DNA from: Ampullaceana balthica
Taxonomy: Eukaryota > Mollusca > Gastropoda > Lymnaeidae
DNA: 64,000 nt
Direction of reading: 5' to 3'
Assembly: GCA_944989445.1 (NCBI GenBank)
Contig: CALYLW010000731.1
Coordinates: 1 to 64,000 of the forward strand
The position numbers and the translations under genes are program-made. Below, one piece after another: positions 11,941 to 23,520 of the stretch (its first letter is position 1; each line of letters opens with the position of its first letter). The notes beneath the pieces were generated by a model. The model had not been told where the DNA came from, did no database searches, and saw only the letters and a list, made by a program, of their open reading frames with translations.

Positions 11941-11944
11941 TCAG

Positions 11945-12125
11945 TCACATTGACTTCAAAGTGGGCAGTGTACACTACTTTAGAGAGGTCACACTTCCAC
12001 GTCACTCCCTCACTGAACCCCTTCAAGTGGAATATCCTGGAATTAGATACAAAAAACTGTACATATTTGAGATCGATGTTGACAGACAGGAGTCTAATGT
12101 CAAGAAAGTTGTCGGGCCGAGATTG
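11945..12125 (+). CDS. Unassigned exon-like coding segment
   Basis: GTTTTGCTTTCAG acceptor, 181 bases open in one frame, then GTGAGATAC donor. It encodes 60 residues beginning HIDFKVGSVHYFREVTLPRH and later including YPGIRYKKLYIFEIDVDRQE and NVKKVVGPRL. The balanced, non-repetitive composition and good splice sites at both edges suggest a real exon of a gene whose other exons are elsewhere, or a relict. I do not recognise the family and found no matching neighbour exon. A clean CAG/GTAAGA donor exists at about 11519 and a TTTACAG acceptor at 11768, but neither bounds a recognisable coding exon. A purine-rich AGAG tract follows directly. Confidence 0.45.
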
Positions 12126-12130
12126 GTGAG

Positions 12131-12205
12131 ATACAGAGAAAGAGAGAGACGCGCAGAGAGACAGAGATAGAGATAGAGACAGAGCGAGAGAGAGACAGAG
12201 ATGGG
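12131..12205. repeat. Purine-rich AGAG/ACAGAG tract
   Basis: Irregular AGAGAGAC and AGAGATAG units immediately after the exon-like segment at 11945-12125. Confidence 0.85.
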
Positions 12206-13168
12206 AATGGCATTAGAGATAGATAGACGTATTAATTAAAATACAGTATGGACTATGTTTGCCATTTGTCAAGCATTAAAATAATTAAATTTTGTTCATT
12301 AAAGAGATGTTTACATAATACTTTAACTGAAGACTTATTAACATTTCATAGCTAATGTCTTGACGTCTCTTGTTTTAAGTAACTATAATAACAGTCATAA
12401 AGTGATTAAGACTGACATGCATTTTAGAATGCATTTAATTATCAATGCACTAACTGAATGTTTCCTGGTGCTCTCATTAATTTTAAAATAGTATTATAAT
12501 AGGAACACGTGTTTATTTAACGCAGGTCTGGTCTATGTGGCAGCGTTATTCTGTTGGAACAGAAAAGTATATAGTCTTAAACTATTCCAGTTTTAAAATG
12601 CGCAATGATTGTAAATTAGTAATAAAGAGCTAATGGGGTTATCATATTTCGAAAGCATGTACACAATGATGCCATTATAGATCATATATTGCAACTAGTC
12701 ACACTGAACGTATCTATAATTGGGTCATAATTGCTCTTCTATCTATTTGAATTGCAACAATGTACCATCATTTTTACAATTAGATTTTGTTTTGCACCAT
12801 CGTCTTGATCAGTTTAATGAATTACTTATCTCTATTAAATAGAAAAGTGACTAGCCAAAGAATTTTATTTAATGTTAAATGTTTTATTTAATTAAAATAC
12901 ATTGTTTTTTGGAGTTTAATATTGTACTTCGGATATGGTAAGAATTTCAAAAATTTAGCAAAGAAGTTCTCAGAATATAAGGTAATGTCATGTTGAAGAC
13001 TTGTAAGAGGCATAGTAAATATTATTTTGAGTCAAATTCATTTTCAAGATAAGATTGTATTATTAAAAAAAGGTAAATACACTAAAAAAATTGTATGTTT
13101 TCTTGATAAATAAAACAAAACAACACTAAAAATAGTATGTTTCTTTGTATGACGTTATATAGAATCTA

Positions 13169-13418
13169 CTAGTGTATTACCCGTCAAAAATGACGGAAGT
13201 TTTCATCTCAAATCTATTTTTTTTGAAATAAATGCACATCAGAATAAAAAGTAATGTAATACAGAACTTTTATTTATTTTTATTTTATTCATTTATTTTC
13301 ATATTGCACAATTTTATGTGTAACGTTCGAAAACAGTTATTTTTGGTGCAGTTAATTGGTGCGCAGCTTTCTAAAAATAGTAGCGTCACGGACAGACATT
13401 GCAAATTATGTATATTGA
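13169..13418 (-). mobile_element. Short Helitron-like non-autonomous element (copy 2)
   Basis: Second copy, 250 bp, with identical terminal hairpin and CTAG end on the minus strand and a TCAATATACATAATTTGC start. The flanks are A and T as Helitron insertion predicts. No coding. Confidence 0.68.
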
Positions 13419-14629
13419 TAATACAAATTTGTATTTTTAGGCAATCAAAAACTATTTACCCCGAAATAAATGTCGAACTTTTCCTATAACTTTATTTTTT
13501 TTATCTTGCTGACGCACTTTTTCTTAATACTAGAAATTTTCACATATACTTTAATTTACATATCAACACATATCAAGACATATCAACACATGTTCTCTAT
13601 GTGCGTGTTGATCATCACCCGCCTATCACCGCTAGTTTCTACTACCATCCAGCTCGTAAACTTTAGCGAAACGTTTCCGGTAGATTACACATGAACAACG
13701 TTATACCTCTTTATCAAATATTCATGGCAGTCTACTACCTCTCCCTGGAGTAGTATTTTGCGGTACTTGTTGTAGTTGTAGAGTCTATCAGGTTATGCAT
13801 GCTCCACCAAGTGATATGACGTAACAGGGATAGAGTCATAGACACAGAAGTAGCGATTCGGGCTTACGTCAAATTTCATAAAGGCCCAGTCAATAAATAA
13901 AGATGAAAATAAATTAAAGTTAAATTATAAATGAAATATATTTTTTTTTAAACAAAACAAAAACTACAACCTAAAAGTATATTTTACAATGTAATTTTAA
14001 ACAGATGTAAATATGAAAATATTCAAATTTAAAATACATACATTGATCAGCAATAAAATCATTGAGTGTCACGTAATATGGAATCGAGCTTTTTATTTAA
14101 AGCACAAACGCGTGATAAATAGTAAATAATTTCACTAAACATTTATATAATGCAAAGATCACTGTTATCTAAAACTTCATAAACTGTTTTTTTTAACAAT
14201 AGAGACTCAACATTTTAATGTTAAAAACGTTAAACATTTCTACAAACAATACTTTGAAAAGATAAAAGTTAAGGCGCTAGTTAACTCATAGAGTTTGCTT
14301 GAAGCTGAACACGTTAATTTAAAATTTCGCAAAGAAAGCTCTGTATGTACATAAATGATCAGATGCGTTTGTTTGCAGAAATCAGTTTTACAAAAATACT
14401 GACCGCAGCTGATGAAAATATACGCGGTATCCGTTGTTTGCGCGACAATTTTTGTGTTTCATACACACACTAACAAGTATACGTCTTTTACTACTCGTTA
14501 TAAATAAACTAAAAATGTTTATACTCTCTACTACATATCTCCTATACAAACAGTATGCAAACCTCCTACAGCATACAAACAATAATGGAATACTTTGTGG
14601 GACAACAACTCGCTTCGGAATACAAATAA

Positions 14630-14907
14630 GGGGCCGTCCATAAAGTACGTCACGCTATTTTTGACCATTTTTAACTCCCCCCCTCCCTCCTGTCACAAAC
14701 TGTCACAAATCTTGGACCCCCCCCCCTAAAGTACGTCACTGTTTCGAACAAAAATTGTGTTTTTTTATTAACAATATAGTTACAATTTAATATAAAACAA
14801 CGTGACGTCACACATGGCTGGACGCCCCCCTCCCCCATGTCACAAACTGTCACACTTTCTTACACCCCCTCCTCCCTCTGGTCTTGACGTACTTTATGGA
14901 CGGCTCC
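14630..14907. mobile_element. Harbinger-like MITE
   Basis: Ends GGGGCCGTCCATAAAGTACG and (reversed) GGAGCCGTCCATAAAGTACG, flanked by TAA on both sides (14627-14629, 14908-14910). A 3-bp TWA-type duplication plus GGG-starting TIR fits PIF/Harbinger. No coding. Confidence 0.7.
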
Positions 14908-15836
14908 TAATGAAGATACCCTTTTCCCCACCAATATGACCTAATTTACATAATTTTATTGCGACTTTTTTTTTGACATTGCACTTAAACATTGGAAAAG
15001 AAAAAAAATAAGTGAAGAGTTAGATAAAGTAATGACTCAAAGTTATTAAGCCATCCTTTAAAAAAAAACACTTAAAAATGATTTGTTTTTCCAAAAGTCG
15101 AACAGAAATAATTACTAATGGTTCATTTATCAATTTATATTCTCTTTCTTACAAGCTCAAGCACCAAGCTCCTTTTTAATACATCTTCATGTTAAACTAT
15201 CGTGACCGATAGAGATAACTAACCAAATAGCACACAAAACACAGCGCAGAAGGGTTCAGTTACTAAACACCTTAATTTACGCACTTGACCTCAATAATGT
15301 TCCTCCACACAAAAAAATTCTACGGACGGCAGCAATCGATAATAAAATTACGACATTTTTTTTTCTTCTGAACTTCCACCTCTAGTTTGTACGCTGTCTT
15401 AAACTCCAGGTGCAATAAGGTGAATCATCGATAGGGTCAATTACTCTAAATGTGTACTTTGTAAATTGAAAACAAAATGGTATGTGTATAAATTGAAGCA
15501 AAATGAAGAAACATAAACATTACTAGTATCGAGTATTTGCTTCTAAAAAAATAATAAAAGCAATATTCTAATAATTATCCTAGTGACGATTCAATTGGAT
15601 GCACTTGACTTCCTAAGTCAAACATTGGAACAGATTACTGCACTGTATCGGATCAAAAAATTAATAGTTGAATTGTTATAGTGATTTGTTAGTATGATTT
15701 AATTCACTCGATATCCTTAAAGTTAAAAGAAATGAATGCTTTTGTTTATTATCTTGATCTTTACATTCGAGCTGCATGAATATTTTTTGAATGGTATACT
15801 CTTATGATCTTTTCAAAACTACTTTTCTCTACACAG

Positions 15837-15923
15837 ATGAATGCTTTTGTTTTCATTTTAATTATCCTTGTTTTCAAATCAAGTCAGTGCGATGTCGAGT
15901 TAAAGATAGATTTTACTTTTTAA
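15837..15923 (+). CDS. Candidate secreted-protein first exon or relict
   Basis: Directly after CTCTACACAG, a 28-codon frame reads MNAFVFILIILVFKSSQCDV then a stop within ten residues. It is a textbook signal peptide with a cleavage-like SSQC. The start resembles leader exons of gastropod secreted lectins such as FREPs, but no downstream Ig or fibrinogen exon is visible. A second ATGAATGCTTTTGTTT lies 105 bases upstream (15732). May be a relict of a lost gene, or chance. Confidence 0.25.
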   Translation: MNAFVFILIILVFKSSQCDVELKIDFTF

Positions 15924-17609
15924 TTTCAAATGAGATTTCGATTATTTTACATAATAAAAGAACATAAAAATGTATTTTTTAAAGGATGAACTTAAAATAT
16001 TGATGTTTCTTTAATTTGATAGTATTTATGGTAATCACGTGTATAATAAATTGGTGATAATCTGGTGTACTTATATACATTATAAATAGTTCTATGAATA
16101 TACTGAAATAAAACATGTAATACATTTCTAGCCCACAATAAAATATTGCCTTGTTAGTACTGACGTGTACGGGTTTTATAGTTGTAGACATAGATGACGA
16201 AACGAGTTTGTCATTTCAGTCTTAATGTTTGAATCTTCGCTTTCTATCATTTGTTTGTCACCATGGCACTTTTGTTTATACAATTATTCCAATACACCTA
16301 CGATAGTTATGTGTAAACCAGCGATGTGAATTTTGCGTCTTTTATTCTCTGATGGTTATTTCCATTAGGGACACGTTTACGAAAGGTTAGAAGGATTCAT
16401 TGGTCATATGTACTACTGTATGATCACTGAGTTAAGGCACTTGAGGCTGAATCTCCACGTCCGAGGTGAACTCTTTATTTAACCCAATTTGATGAACTTT
16501 AGCAAGAAGCGTTAAATATTGACTTTCTGTTTTCAACCTTTTATCGTTAACATCCGTCAGTTCATGCCGAAATATTTCTGTATTTCACCAAATTTTAGTG
16601 GTTCCATGGAGCAAATACTTTGCACCAATATGCATTTCTAATGATGATATATCAATCAGCAATCTTATAAAAAGATGATTACTAATGAAAAATTTCACTT
16701 AATTTGCTTTAAAAACTTAGATAATTTTTTTTAATGAAATTATATCTATATTGGTATTGTTCCACCTACTTTGCAAAAGTTGTCTGGCATATCTATATAC
16801 ATACACTGGTGACATTTTCTTAAATACAGACATTACGCGTGCTAACCGAATATTAAGAATTTGGCTGGCTCATTAACATTCATCGGTAAGAAATAGATAA
16901 GAATAAAATTACCTCAAACTAGTTATCAACAATATGTCAAACACAAACTAACAAATATCCAAAATATAATTTTAAAGTTTACATTGGACTGAATTTAGGA
17001 AAAATATGAATATAGTTTCTTGTTTAAAAATATTTTCAAACTTGATTTTAAAAATTAGTTTATAAAATCAACACAACAAAAATACTGTGGAATGAATTGT
17101 CTCATTTAATTTTGTATATTTCAGCCACTCTAAACCAGTGGTCCAAAGATTAAAATAACGCTTAGTTAATCAAGTACTAAATATAAAAACAGCTAACAGA
17201 CACATACGTTTAAATTGCACATTTGAGGAATATTGATGCTGAAATTAAGCTTCAATTTACGATAATTGCATTGGAAATTTTAGACAACTTAAGGACTTGG
17301 GATTTATTTGCAATTTACCTTTTATGGTTTTAGAGGGCCTGCTTTGAATAACAGCAGGATAGATGACGATATTAAGAATCAGTAATATCAACACACAATT
17401 CATTTATTAAAGATTGAATGTAGATACTAACCCACCGTGTTGTAATTTTTAAACTTTTCTCCAGTTAGAAAGAATATAAGGAATGACAGCACTATTCATT
17501 AGATATCCAGGAACTATTTCCTTTAGGTTTAATTATTTTTTTTATATATAAGTGTTAAGACACAAGTTATGCTGAATTGTAGTTTGAAACCAATTCCTAG
17601 TTTACTTAG

Positions 17610-19124
17610 CAGGGGTGCACAACCTGCGGCCATACGGCCGCATGCGGCCGTGGACACGAAAATGTGCGGCAGTGGCAATCTGTTTAAATTATAATAAACT
17701 GCGGCCGTCAAATATTTGCAATTTGGCAATATATTATGTAAAGTTGTAAATGCAATATTGAATATTCATTTACACCCTTAACCACTAGTTATTGCTAAAC
17801 AAATTACGACTCCGGCAGCTGTAGCGTTAGCTGCAGTGTTTTGCGCTCATTGACATTGAAGTAGCTCTTGCCGCTCTGGTGTAAGCTGCAGCTTTAGCTA
17901 ATGAGGGCAGGCAGAGAAGTTTAGCAGGCTAATATTGAAGCACGCCGAAACCTGTGATGCGCTCATTCGCGGTATTGTGCTTGCGCTGTGTAACTGTGTA
18001 ACCCGTCGGTCAACTTCAGTAGCTGCTACAGTACACGCAAATACCCAGAGGCCTGTGTTCAAGTATCACTCTTAGCTGGCAGCTGCACCAGAAATCCAGA
18101 CATATTCTCGACATAGCAGTGAATAAACATAACATTTTAAAAGCGTTTAATGAAAACGATTAATTTTATCGTGGTTATAGAGCTAGACAAAGCAAAGGAA
18201 CAACAGTTTGCCTCATGCACAGAAGAGTACAGGATTTCTGTGATAAATGTCTTCTAGTACAAAGTCATATCCAACACCCCAATCTCTATAATTTCCCTCA
18301 ACTCACCGCTCTAATCGAGAGCCATGAAATAAGAAAAGATGAAATCCGGCTACATCCTTTTCAGTCGTCCTCGAATGATGTTGTTGGAATTCGCAGAACG
18401 TTTTCAGGATTTCGACAAAAGCTCAGAAAATATGAGACTCGTTGCTTCTCCACATTTGGTTAGTGCACCGTTGGATGTCCAACTGGTCGAACTAAAAAAT
18501 ATTGTGCAGCTTATAAAGAAATTCGAGGTCAAAAACGATCTAATGGAGACATGGAAAATAGCTGTGGAGTATCCCACGCTTCACGAAATAGCAAGAAACA
18601 CTGTAGTGCTGTTGGGAAGCACTTACATGTGCGAAGCGTCATTTTCACGAATGAAATACCTCAAGAACTATCTTTCCCTATCTCCAGCAAGTGCCAGGAC
18701 TTTGTGCGACTCTAGGCAAACATCCAAGAGCAAGGCAGCCACTAATTTCTGGACTCTGGACTGCTAAGTTACATGGAAAGTATTAGTGAAGCAGCTTATC
18801 ACTTATACAATTATTGTGTTCTCAGTGTACTAATGCCACCTAACAATATACTCATGCTGTACGTGTTTGACATAATGTTAGGTTTACATGACCATGTTCA
18901 ATAAAGTAGAAATATAAGAGAATATCGAGGGAATTGTTTTTGTTTGTAATTAAGCACTGTGTACAATACATTATGATTTTGTCATTAATATCTCGCGTTG
19001 ACTATTACGAGAGGTAAATTTTTATAGTGACCGTTTCGTTTTTCAGTGAAAAATTTTTGGCGGCCGTAGCAAAAGTAATTTTTTTTAATGCGGCCGTCAA
19101 CAGCCCAAAAGTTGCGCACCCCTG
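17610..19124 (+). mobile_element. Decayed hAT transposon
   Basis: Ends CAGGGGTGCACAACCTGCGG and (right end reversed) CAGGGGTGCGCAACTTTTGG form imperfect TIRs, with CGGCCG-rich subterminal sequence on both sides. ACTTAG flanks both ends (17604-17609, 19125-19130). hAT normally leaves 8 bp, so the flank is slightly altered or the match is partial. The interior keeps the C-terminal half of a SCAND3/ZBED-like hAT transposase. Confidence 0.8.
18215..18767 (+). pseudogene. hAT transposase C-terminal remnant (SCAND3/ZBED-like)
   Basis: Two overlapping frames carry one protein. 18215-18463 holds CLLVQSHIQHPNLYNFPQL, then a frameshift. 18339-18767 continues with EFAERFQDFDKSSENM, PLDVQLVEL and the dimerisation signature LGSTYMCEASFSRMKYLKN. 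The N-terminal two thirds, with the BED finger and most catalytic residues, is missing, so it is inactive. Confidence 0.8.
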
Positions 19125-19515
19125 ACTTAGATGAACGACTCATAAACGTTCACCAGATTTAAGAAAGTTGATTATTTAAGGAATTAACTGTTGACTTTTT
19201 AAGTTACCATTAGAAAATGATATTCATACATTAAATTTTACTACGAAACTCCAAAAGACCTAACATAATTAAATTAATTGTTTTTGTAGCAAAGATCAAG
19301 TTGAACAGCAAGATTGTTTCGTTCTCATTACTTTCTATAAACTGAAATACGTCTCAAATATGATGCGATTTAATGAGTCACTTTCGTTACCAATTTTTTA
19401 AACTGTAATCTGAACACGAAATCCTGTAATAAGTACACAGTCTATTTTAATAAAGATTTTCTACGGAACGGTTTCACCTTTTTCTTACAATTACTCTTCT
19501 CATGTTCTACAGTAT

Positions 19516-19927
19516 GGGGCCGTCAATAAATGACGTCACGCGATCTTGGCAGATTTTTACCCCCCCCTTTTTTTCGTCACACTTCGTCACAAAAATTTAG
19601 ACCCCACTCCAATATGACGTCAAAAAGCTGTGGGCCCTCCCCAAAAAAGCGGAATTTTCTATTTTAAAAAGTGTATGTTTCAAATCACTTTATTGTCATT
19701 TAAGTATGTACTTAGTGTAAGGATGCACTCTAATATCGTAACACGCGCGAATTCATTTAGAACGACATAAAATAAATAGTAAGAAATGGAATATTTAAGT
19801 GGAACTTTGATTTAAAGTAGCTTTTTTCGACGTGACGTGACAATTCTTAAACTCCCCCCCTCCCCCTCGTCACAAATGTGGGGACCCCCGACCCCCAAGG
19901 TGCGTGACGTCAATTATGGACGGCCCC
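19516..19927. mobile_element. Harbinger-like MITE, full length
   Basis: 412 bp with ends GGGGCCGTCAATAAATGACG and, reversed, GGGGCCGTCCATAATTGACG. TAT flanks both sides (19513-19515, 19928-19930). Internal GTGACGTCAC-type motifs and C-runs occur in both arms. It serves as the reference copy for the family. Confidence 0.75.
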
Positions 19928-19930
19928 TAT

Positions 19931-20770
19931 GTACATCCTGTATAAATTTAGACATGCGATATGGTTAATTAGTCCACACGATCATTTTCCAAAGTGGGCC
20001 CCACGCTTATTTAGATGCCCACAAGACACCTGCTTTCAATATCTTCCAGGCAAAACAGTTTTAAAACCTCAGACTCTTTGCCTACACATTATATTATCTT
20101 TGAAGTTTGATATAAACATGTATTTAATGTTGTTTCTTATATCGTTTTGTAGTATATGTGATACATCCTGCTATCTAAGTATTGCTATAAGTACCTACTA
20201 GTATCCGTATATAAATTTATGAACATGAATGCTTTATATACTTTAAATAAATTACTTTTCTAAATGCGTTGGTAAGATGAAATTTAATAACAAAAAACAT
20301 AAGACAGACAGCAAAAACATATCATGCTTGATCGCTTCGACGAAGCTATAACTCATGTTGTATATCAGATGTTGAAAAGTATGTTTCCCCATGTAAATTA
20401 AATTTAGATACATCGAAATGAATGTGATTCAAATTATTTAAAGTAATTTTTTTAAAGCTCAAACAGAACACTAAATAATATATATTTATTTTCATGTACA
20501 TATATTAATGCGCAAATTTTCAACATACGGTAATCAAACAAAGGGAGGTAGTGGCTTTATGTCAAATACGGAGTTTAACTCGTCCAAATGGAAACAAGAG
20601 AAAGAAGGATCTTTTAAAGCGAAGATTAAAAGGGTTTATTTACATGTACATGAATCGCGGAAATATAAATCTACAGCTCTATTCAATTGCATTCAGCTCT
20701 TTTAAAATAAGTGTATGTAAGCAACTGTATCTTTTAATGTGTATGTAATACATTTATGTTTCGTTCTTTC
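19931..20770. other. 5' flank of the GPCR
   Basis: AT-rich with no recognised repeat. Frames of 65-90 codons here lack protein-like composition. Promoter and 5' exon of the receptor may lie here. Confidence 0.4.
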
Positions 20771-20772
20771 AG
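20771..20772 (+). promoter_or_regulatory. Candidate 5'UTR splice acceptor upstream of the GPCR
   Basis: A pyrimidine run followed by AG lies about 150 bases before the GPCR start codon. This would fit an intron in the 5' leader of an otherwise intronless coding region. No donor was identified, so it is only a candidate. Confidence 0.25.
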
Positions 20773-20919
20773 TTCCAGGATATTAAACCTTGATTGAACT
20801 ATAAAGTCACATCTGATGTACACTGGTTTACTTGAATTTCAAGCGTTTAACAAAAATAACTCAACTTTAATTTATTTCATTCTCATCTCATCACTGCGAA
20901 AGGAATAGTAACTGTAAGA

Positions 20920-22044
20920 ATGCAGCTAGAAAGCAACTTCTCAAAGATCTACCAGTCCGGTGCAATCAATACCAATGACTACAACGACAGCCTTAGCGCA
21001 ATTGAAACTCAGGCGACTAGCACGCAGTTGCTCAGCCGTTGGGGGAAAGACCTGTTCATCATCGTCAACCACGTGATACTCAGCACAGGGCTTTGCCTGT
21101 TTGGTTTGGGCGGTAACATCGTCAACGGAATGGTTTTTGTGAAACAAGGACTTCGTAAGTCAACGAACCTAAGCTTCTTTGTCCTCTCCCTGACAGACTT
21201 CTGCGGCCTGTTGACTCAGCTGTGGCACAACTTCTGCCTGAACCCGTACATCGATCGCATGGGAGCGCCTCTTGATTTCGGGGAGGTTCAGTTTCTCACC
21301 GCCGGTAGTCCGAATGCCTGTCTCGTCAGGGTCACCGGGTGGATAACTGTGTACATAACAGCCGAGCGATGCTTGTCGATTGCCATCCCCTTGAAGATCA
21401 AACAAATTGTTACGTTTGAGAGAACGATCGTCATCCTCGTCTTTGTTTACCTCATCAACATCGGCGGTCTCGCGCCATTGTATTTCTCGGCGTACTTCAG
21501 TTGGAAGTTTTACCCCGGCCTCAACAGGACATTGCTTGGAGTGTCGTACAGGAGTAACCAGCTGATCATTCAAGATTTGGTGTTTACATTCCTTGCGTCA
21601 TTGGGCTTAGTGTCGTTCGCCGCTGTGATCATCTTCACGACAATTCTAATTATAAATCTTCAAAGAAAGTCGGATTGGAGGAAGAAGTCGACCTACGACA
21701 AAGATCCGTCCACTCAGATGTCCAGCAGAGAAAAGAAAACGATCCGAATGGTCATCGTCGTCGCCTGTGTTCTGATCGTCTGCTACACTCCAGCTGTCAC
21801 CAATTCTATAGTGACTTCAATCGTCCAAGACTATGCCATTACGGGACGGCAGTCCAACTTATTTGAAGCCGGTTGGTCATTCGGTTTCTTGTTCCACTCT
21901 GTAAACTCTTCTATAAATATTTTTCTCTATTATAAGATGAGCTCGAAATATAAAGCTACGTTCAACGAGCTATTCCCCAGGTGCAGTAGTGAAGGTGTTA
22001 ATAAAGGGAAAGACGCTGAGATGGAGAGTGGAAAGGAAAGTTAG
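20920..22044 (+). CDS. Single-exon rhodopsin-class GPCR, gastropod chemosensory/peptide-receptor-like
   Basis: Intact 374-residue reading frame with seven hydrophobic segments (about residues 46-72, 82-104, 133-156, 168-190, 218-246, 275-298, 318-338). Landmarks: GGN with N66 in TM1; LSLTD with D93 in TM2; C134 at the start of TM3, the usual disulfide cysteine; ERC (149-151) instead of DRY; CYTP (288-291) instead of CWxP; NIFLY (333-337) instead of NPxxY. The N-terminus has two N-glycosylation sequons (N6, N22) and no signal peptide, normal for class A. The third intracellular loop is basic and the tail is short and charged. ERC and a degenerate NPxxY are familiar in gastropod chemosensory and FMRFamide-type receptors. 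Expected role: plasma-membrane receptor coupled to G proteins; ligand unknown. Codon use is more GC-rich than the flanks. No other gene is near. The first ATG in frame was chosen. Receptor class is very sure; subfamily is inference. Confidence 0.93.
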   Translation: MQLESNFSKIYQSGAINTNDYNDSLSAIETQATSTQLLSRWGKDLFIIVNHVILSTGLCLFGLGGNIVNGMVFVKQGLRKSTNLSFFVLSLTDFCGLLTQLWHNFCLNPYIDRMGAPLDFGEVQFLTAGSPNACLVRVTGWITVYITAERCLSIAIPLKIKQIVTFERTIVILVFVYLINIGGLAPLYFSAYFSWKFYPGLNRTLLGVSYRSNQLIIQDLVFTFLASLGLVSFAAVIIFTTILIINLQRKSDWRKKSTYDKDPSTQMSSREKKTIRMVIVVACVLIVCYTPAVTNSIVTSIVQDYAITGRQSNLFEAGWSFGFLFHSVNSSINIFLYYKMSSKYKATFNELFPRCSSEGVNKGKDAEMESGKES

Positions 22045-22362
22045 TCAACAAAATACGGGAGTTTCTATGATATGACGTCATCATGTTATTCCATTTATAC
22101 AGTCTATAGAGCAAAGTGCACCATCTGAATTGAGTTTTTTTTCTTATAAAATGTATTGGTATATTGGGACATGAGTTAACTGTTTAAATATTGAAACAGT
22201 AAGTCACTGCAATCTCCCATTTTTTAACGAAAATGTTTCGTGCAGCATCGTAATTATGGAAAGATAAGCTACAATTTAGTCTGAAATACAATACTTTTTT
22301 CACCCTTTACAATTTTTTAATTTGTTTTAGTCATAATTACTAAAGAAAGTTATAAGTACTTA

Positions 22363-22368
22363 AATAAA
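22363..22368 (+). terminator. Candidate poly(A) signal for the GPCR
   Basis: AATAAA about 320 bases past the GPCR stop codon, followed by T-rich sequence. It is the most plausible canonical signal for this gene, but such hexamers are frequent in AT-rich DNA. Confidence 0.35.
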
Positions 22369-22369
22369 T

Positions 22370-23520
22370 GTTTTATTTTCTATTAAGTATGTGGATTTTT
22401 TAAAATGTATATTTAAACTAAATATATTGCATTTTTGTTAAATTCTAGGAGATTATAGAATAAACTTCATATTATCACTAATCTAAGTCTTTTCCTTGTT
22501 TTTCTATGGATCATATTTTACTTATCGGTCAGCACTTGGAGCATGCCCTCTTTTACATTAACATCTTTTATTTGCATCAATCGTGTAGCAAAGCTAATAT
22601 CCAATCGATTTTATGTACTCATTTTTTTGTCATTATCATATAGCGAAAATCAAGAGATGAATAAAATTTATTTGGATTCAATTTCAGTATGTTAAACTCA
22701 CACTTTGGAAGTTAGTATTAAGAGCTTATAAAATTGTAATATGTTTTGTTCTGCATAGGGTGCTACGTGTTATTGAAAGTCGTAAAAATATAACTTATAA
22801 GTGAAGATAATCAACTTATCTTCTCCATGTAGGTGTTATTTTTATGACCATCAACCAACTTGAACTATTATCATTCTATAGTTTTAACACGTTTACAAAA
22901 GACGACTGAGCCATACAAACGGGAGGAACAACTTCTTACTTTTGTTAAAGTTAGGATATACTACATATGTGTTTCCTATACAGGTGACTTTTTATTGCAG
23001 CAGTAAATAGCTTGAGGTACGAATCTAAAACATAAAAATAAACACATCAATAACAAATCTATATGTAAAGTTAATATAGCAATCGTAAACAAGCAACATG
23101 GCAATGCAAAAAAGCACAGCTCATTTGTTTCTTTAAATAGTTTTTTTGTTTTGTTGTTTTTTTGTGTTTTTTTTTGCTGTTTTTTTTTGTGTTGTTTTTT
23201 TGAAAAAGCTGCGTATAGTCCTATTTGTCGTGAAAATGTGCAACTTTTTTTTTAAATGTATTACAACACTTATTTTTAATATACCATTTCATGATAACTA
23301 CCGTTGTTATAATGACATAACATACTGAACCCATACAATCCGTTATCTTAAACTCATTTTATTCTATTTCATTCTCATTATATTATTTAATCTCCTTTCG
23401 CTCATGTTAAATAAGTCACGAAGACAAAACAAAAACAAAACAAAAAACCCACTGACGACGTGTAATTTATTGCAAATAAAGCATTTTCCATTTCGTAATT
23501 TATAAAAAAAAAGTACATTA
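22370..23520. other. No gene seen
   Basis: AT-rich intergenic DNA with T-runs (23140-23210). Separates the GPCR from the segmental duplication. Confidence 0.6.

Larger units (their letters stand above)
12206..17600. other. Mostly unannotated AT-rich sequence
   Basis: Apart from the Helitron-like element (13169), the MITE (14630) and the signal-peptide-like frame (15837), I see only low-complexity AT-rich DNA and short chance frames. Confidence 0.5.

Noticed and set aside
21169..21573. 134-codon minus-strand frame inside the GPCR
   Set aside because: Antisense shadow of the receptor coding sequence.
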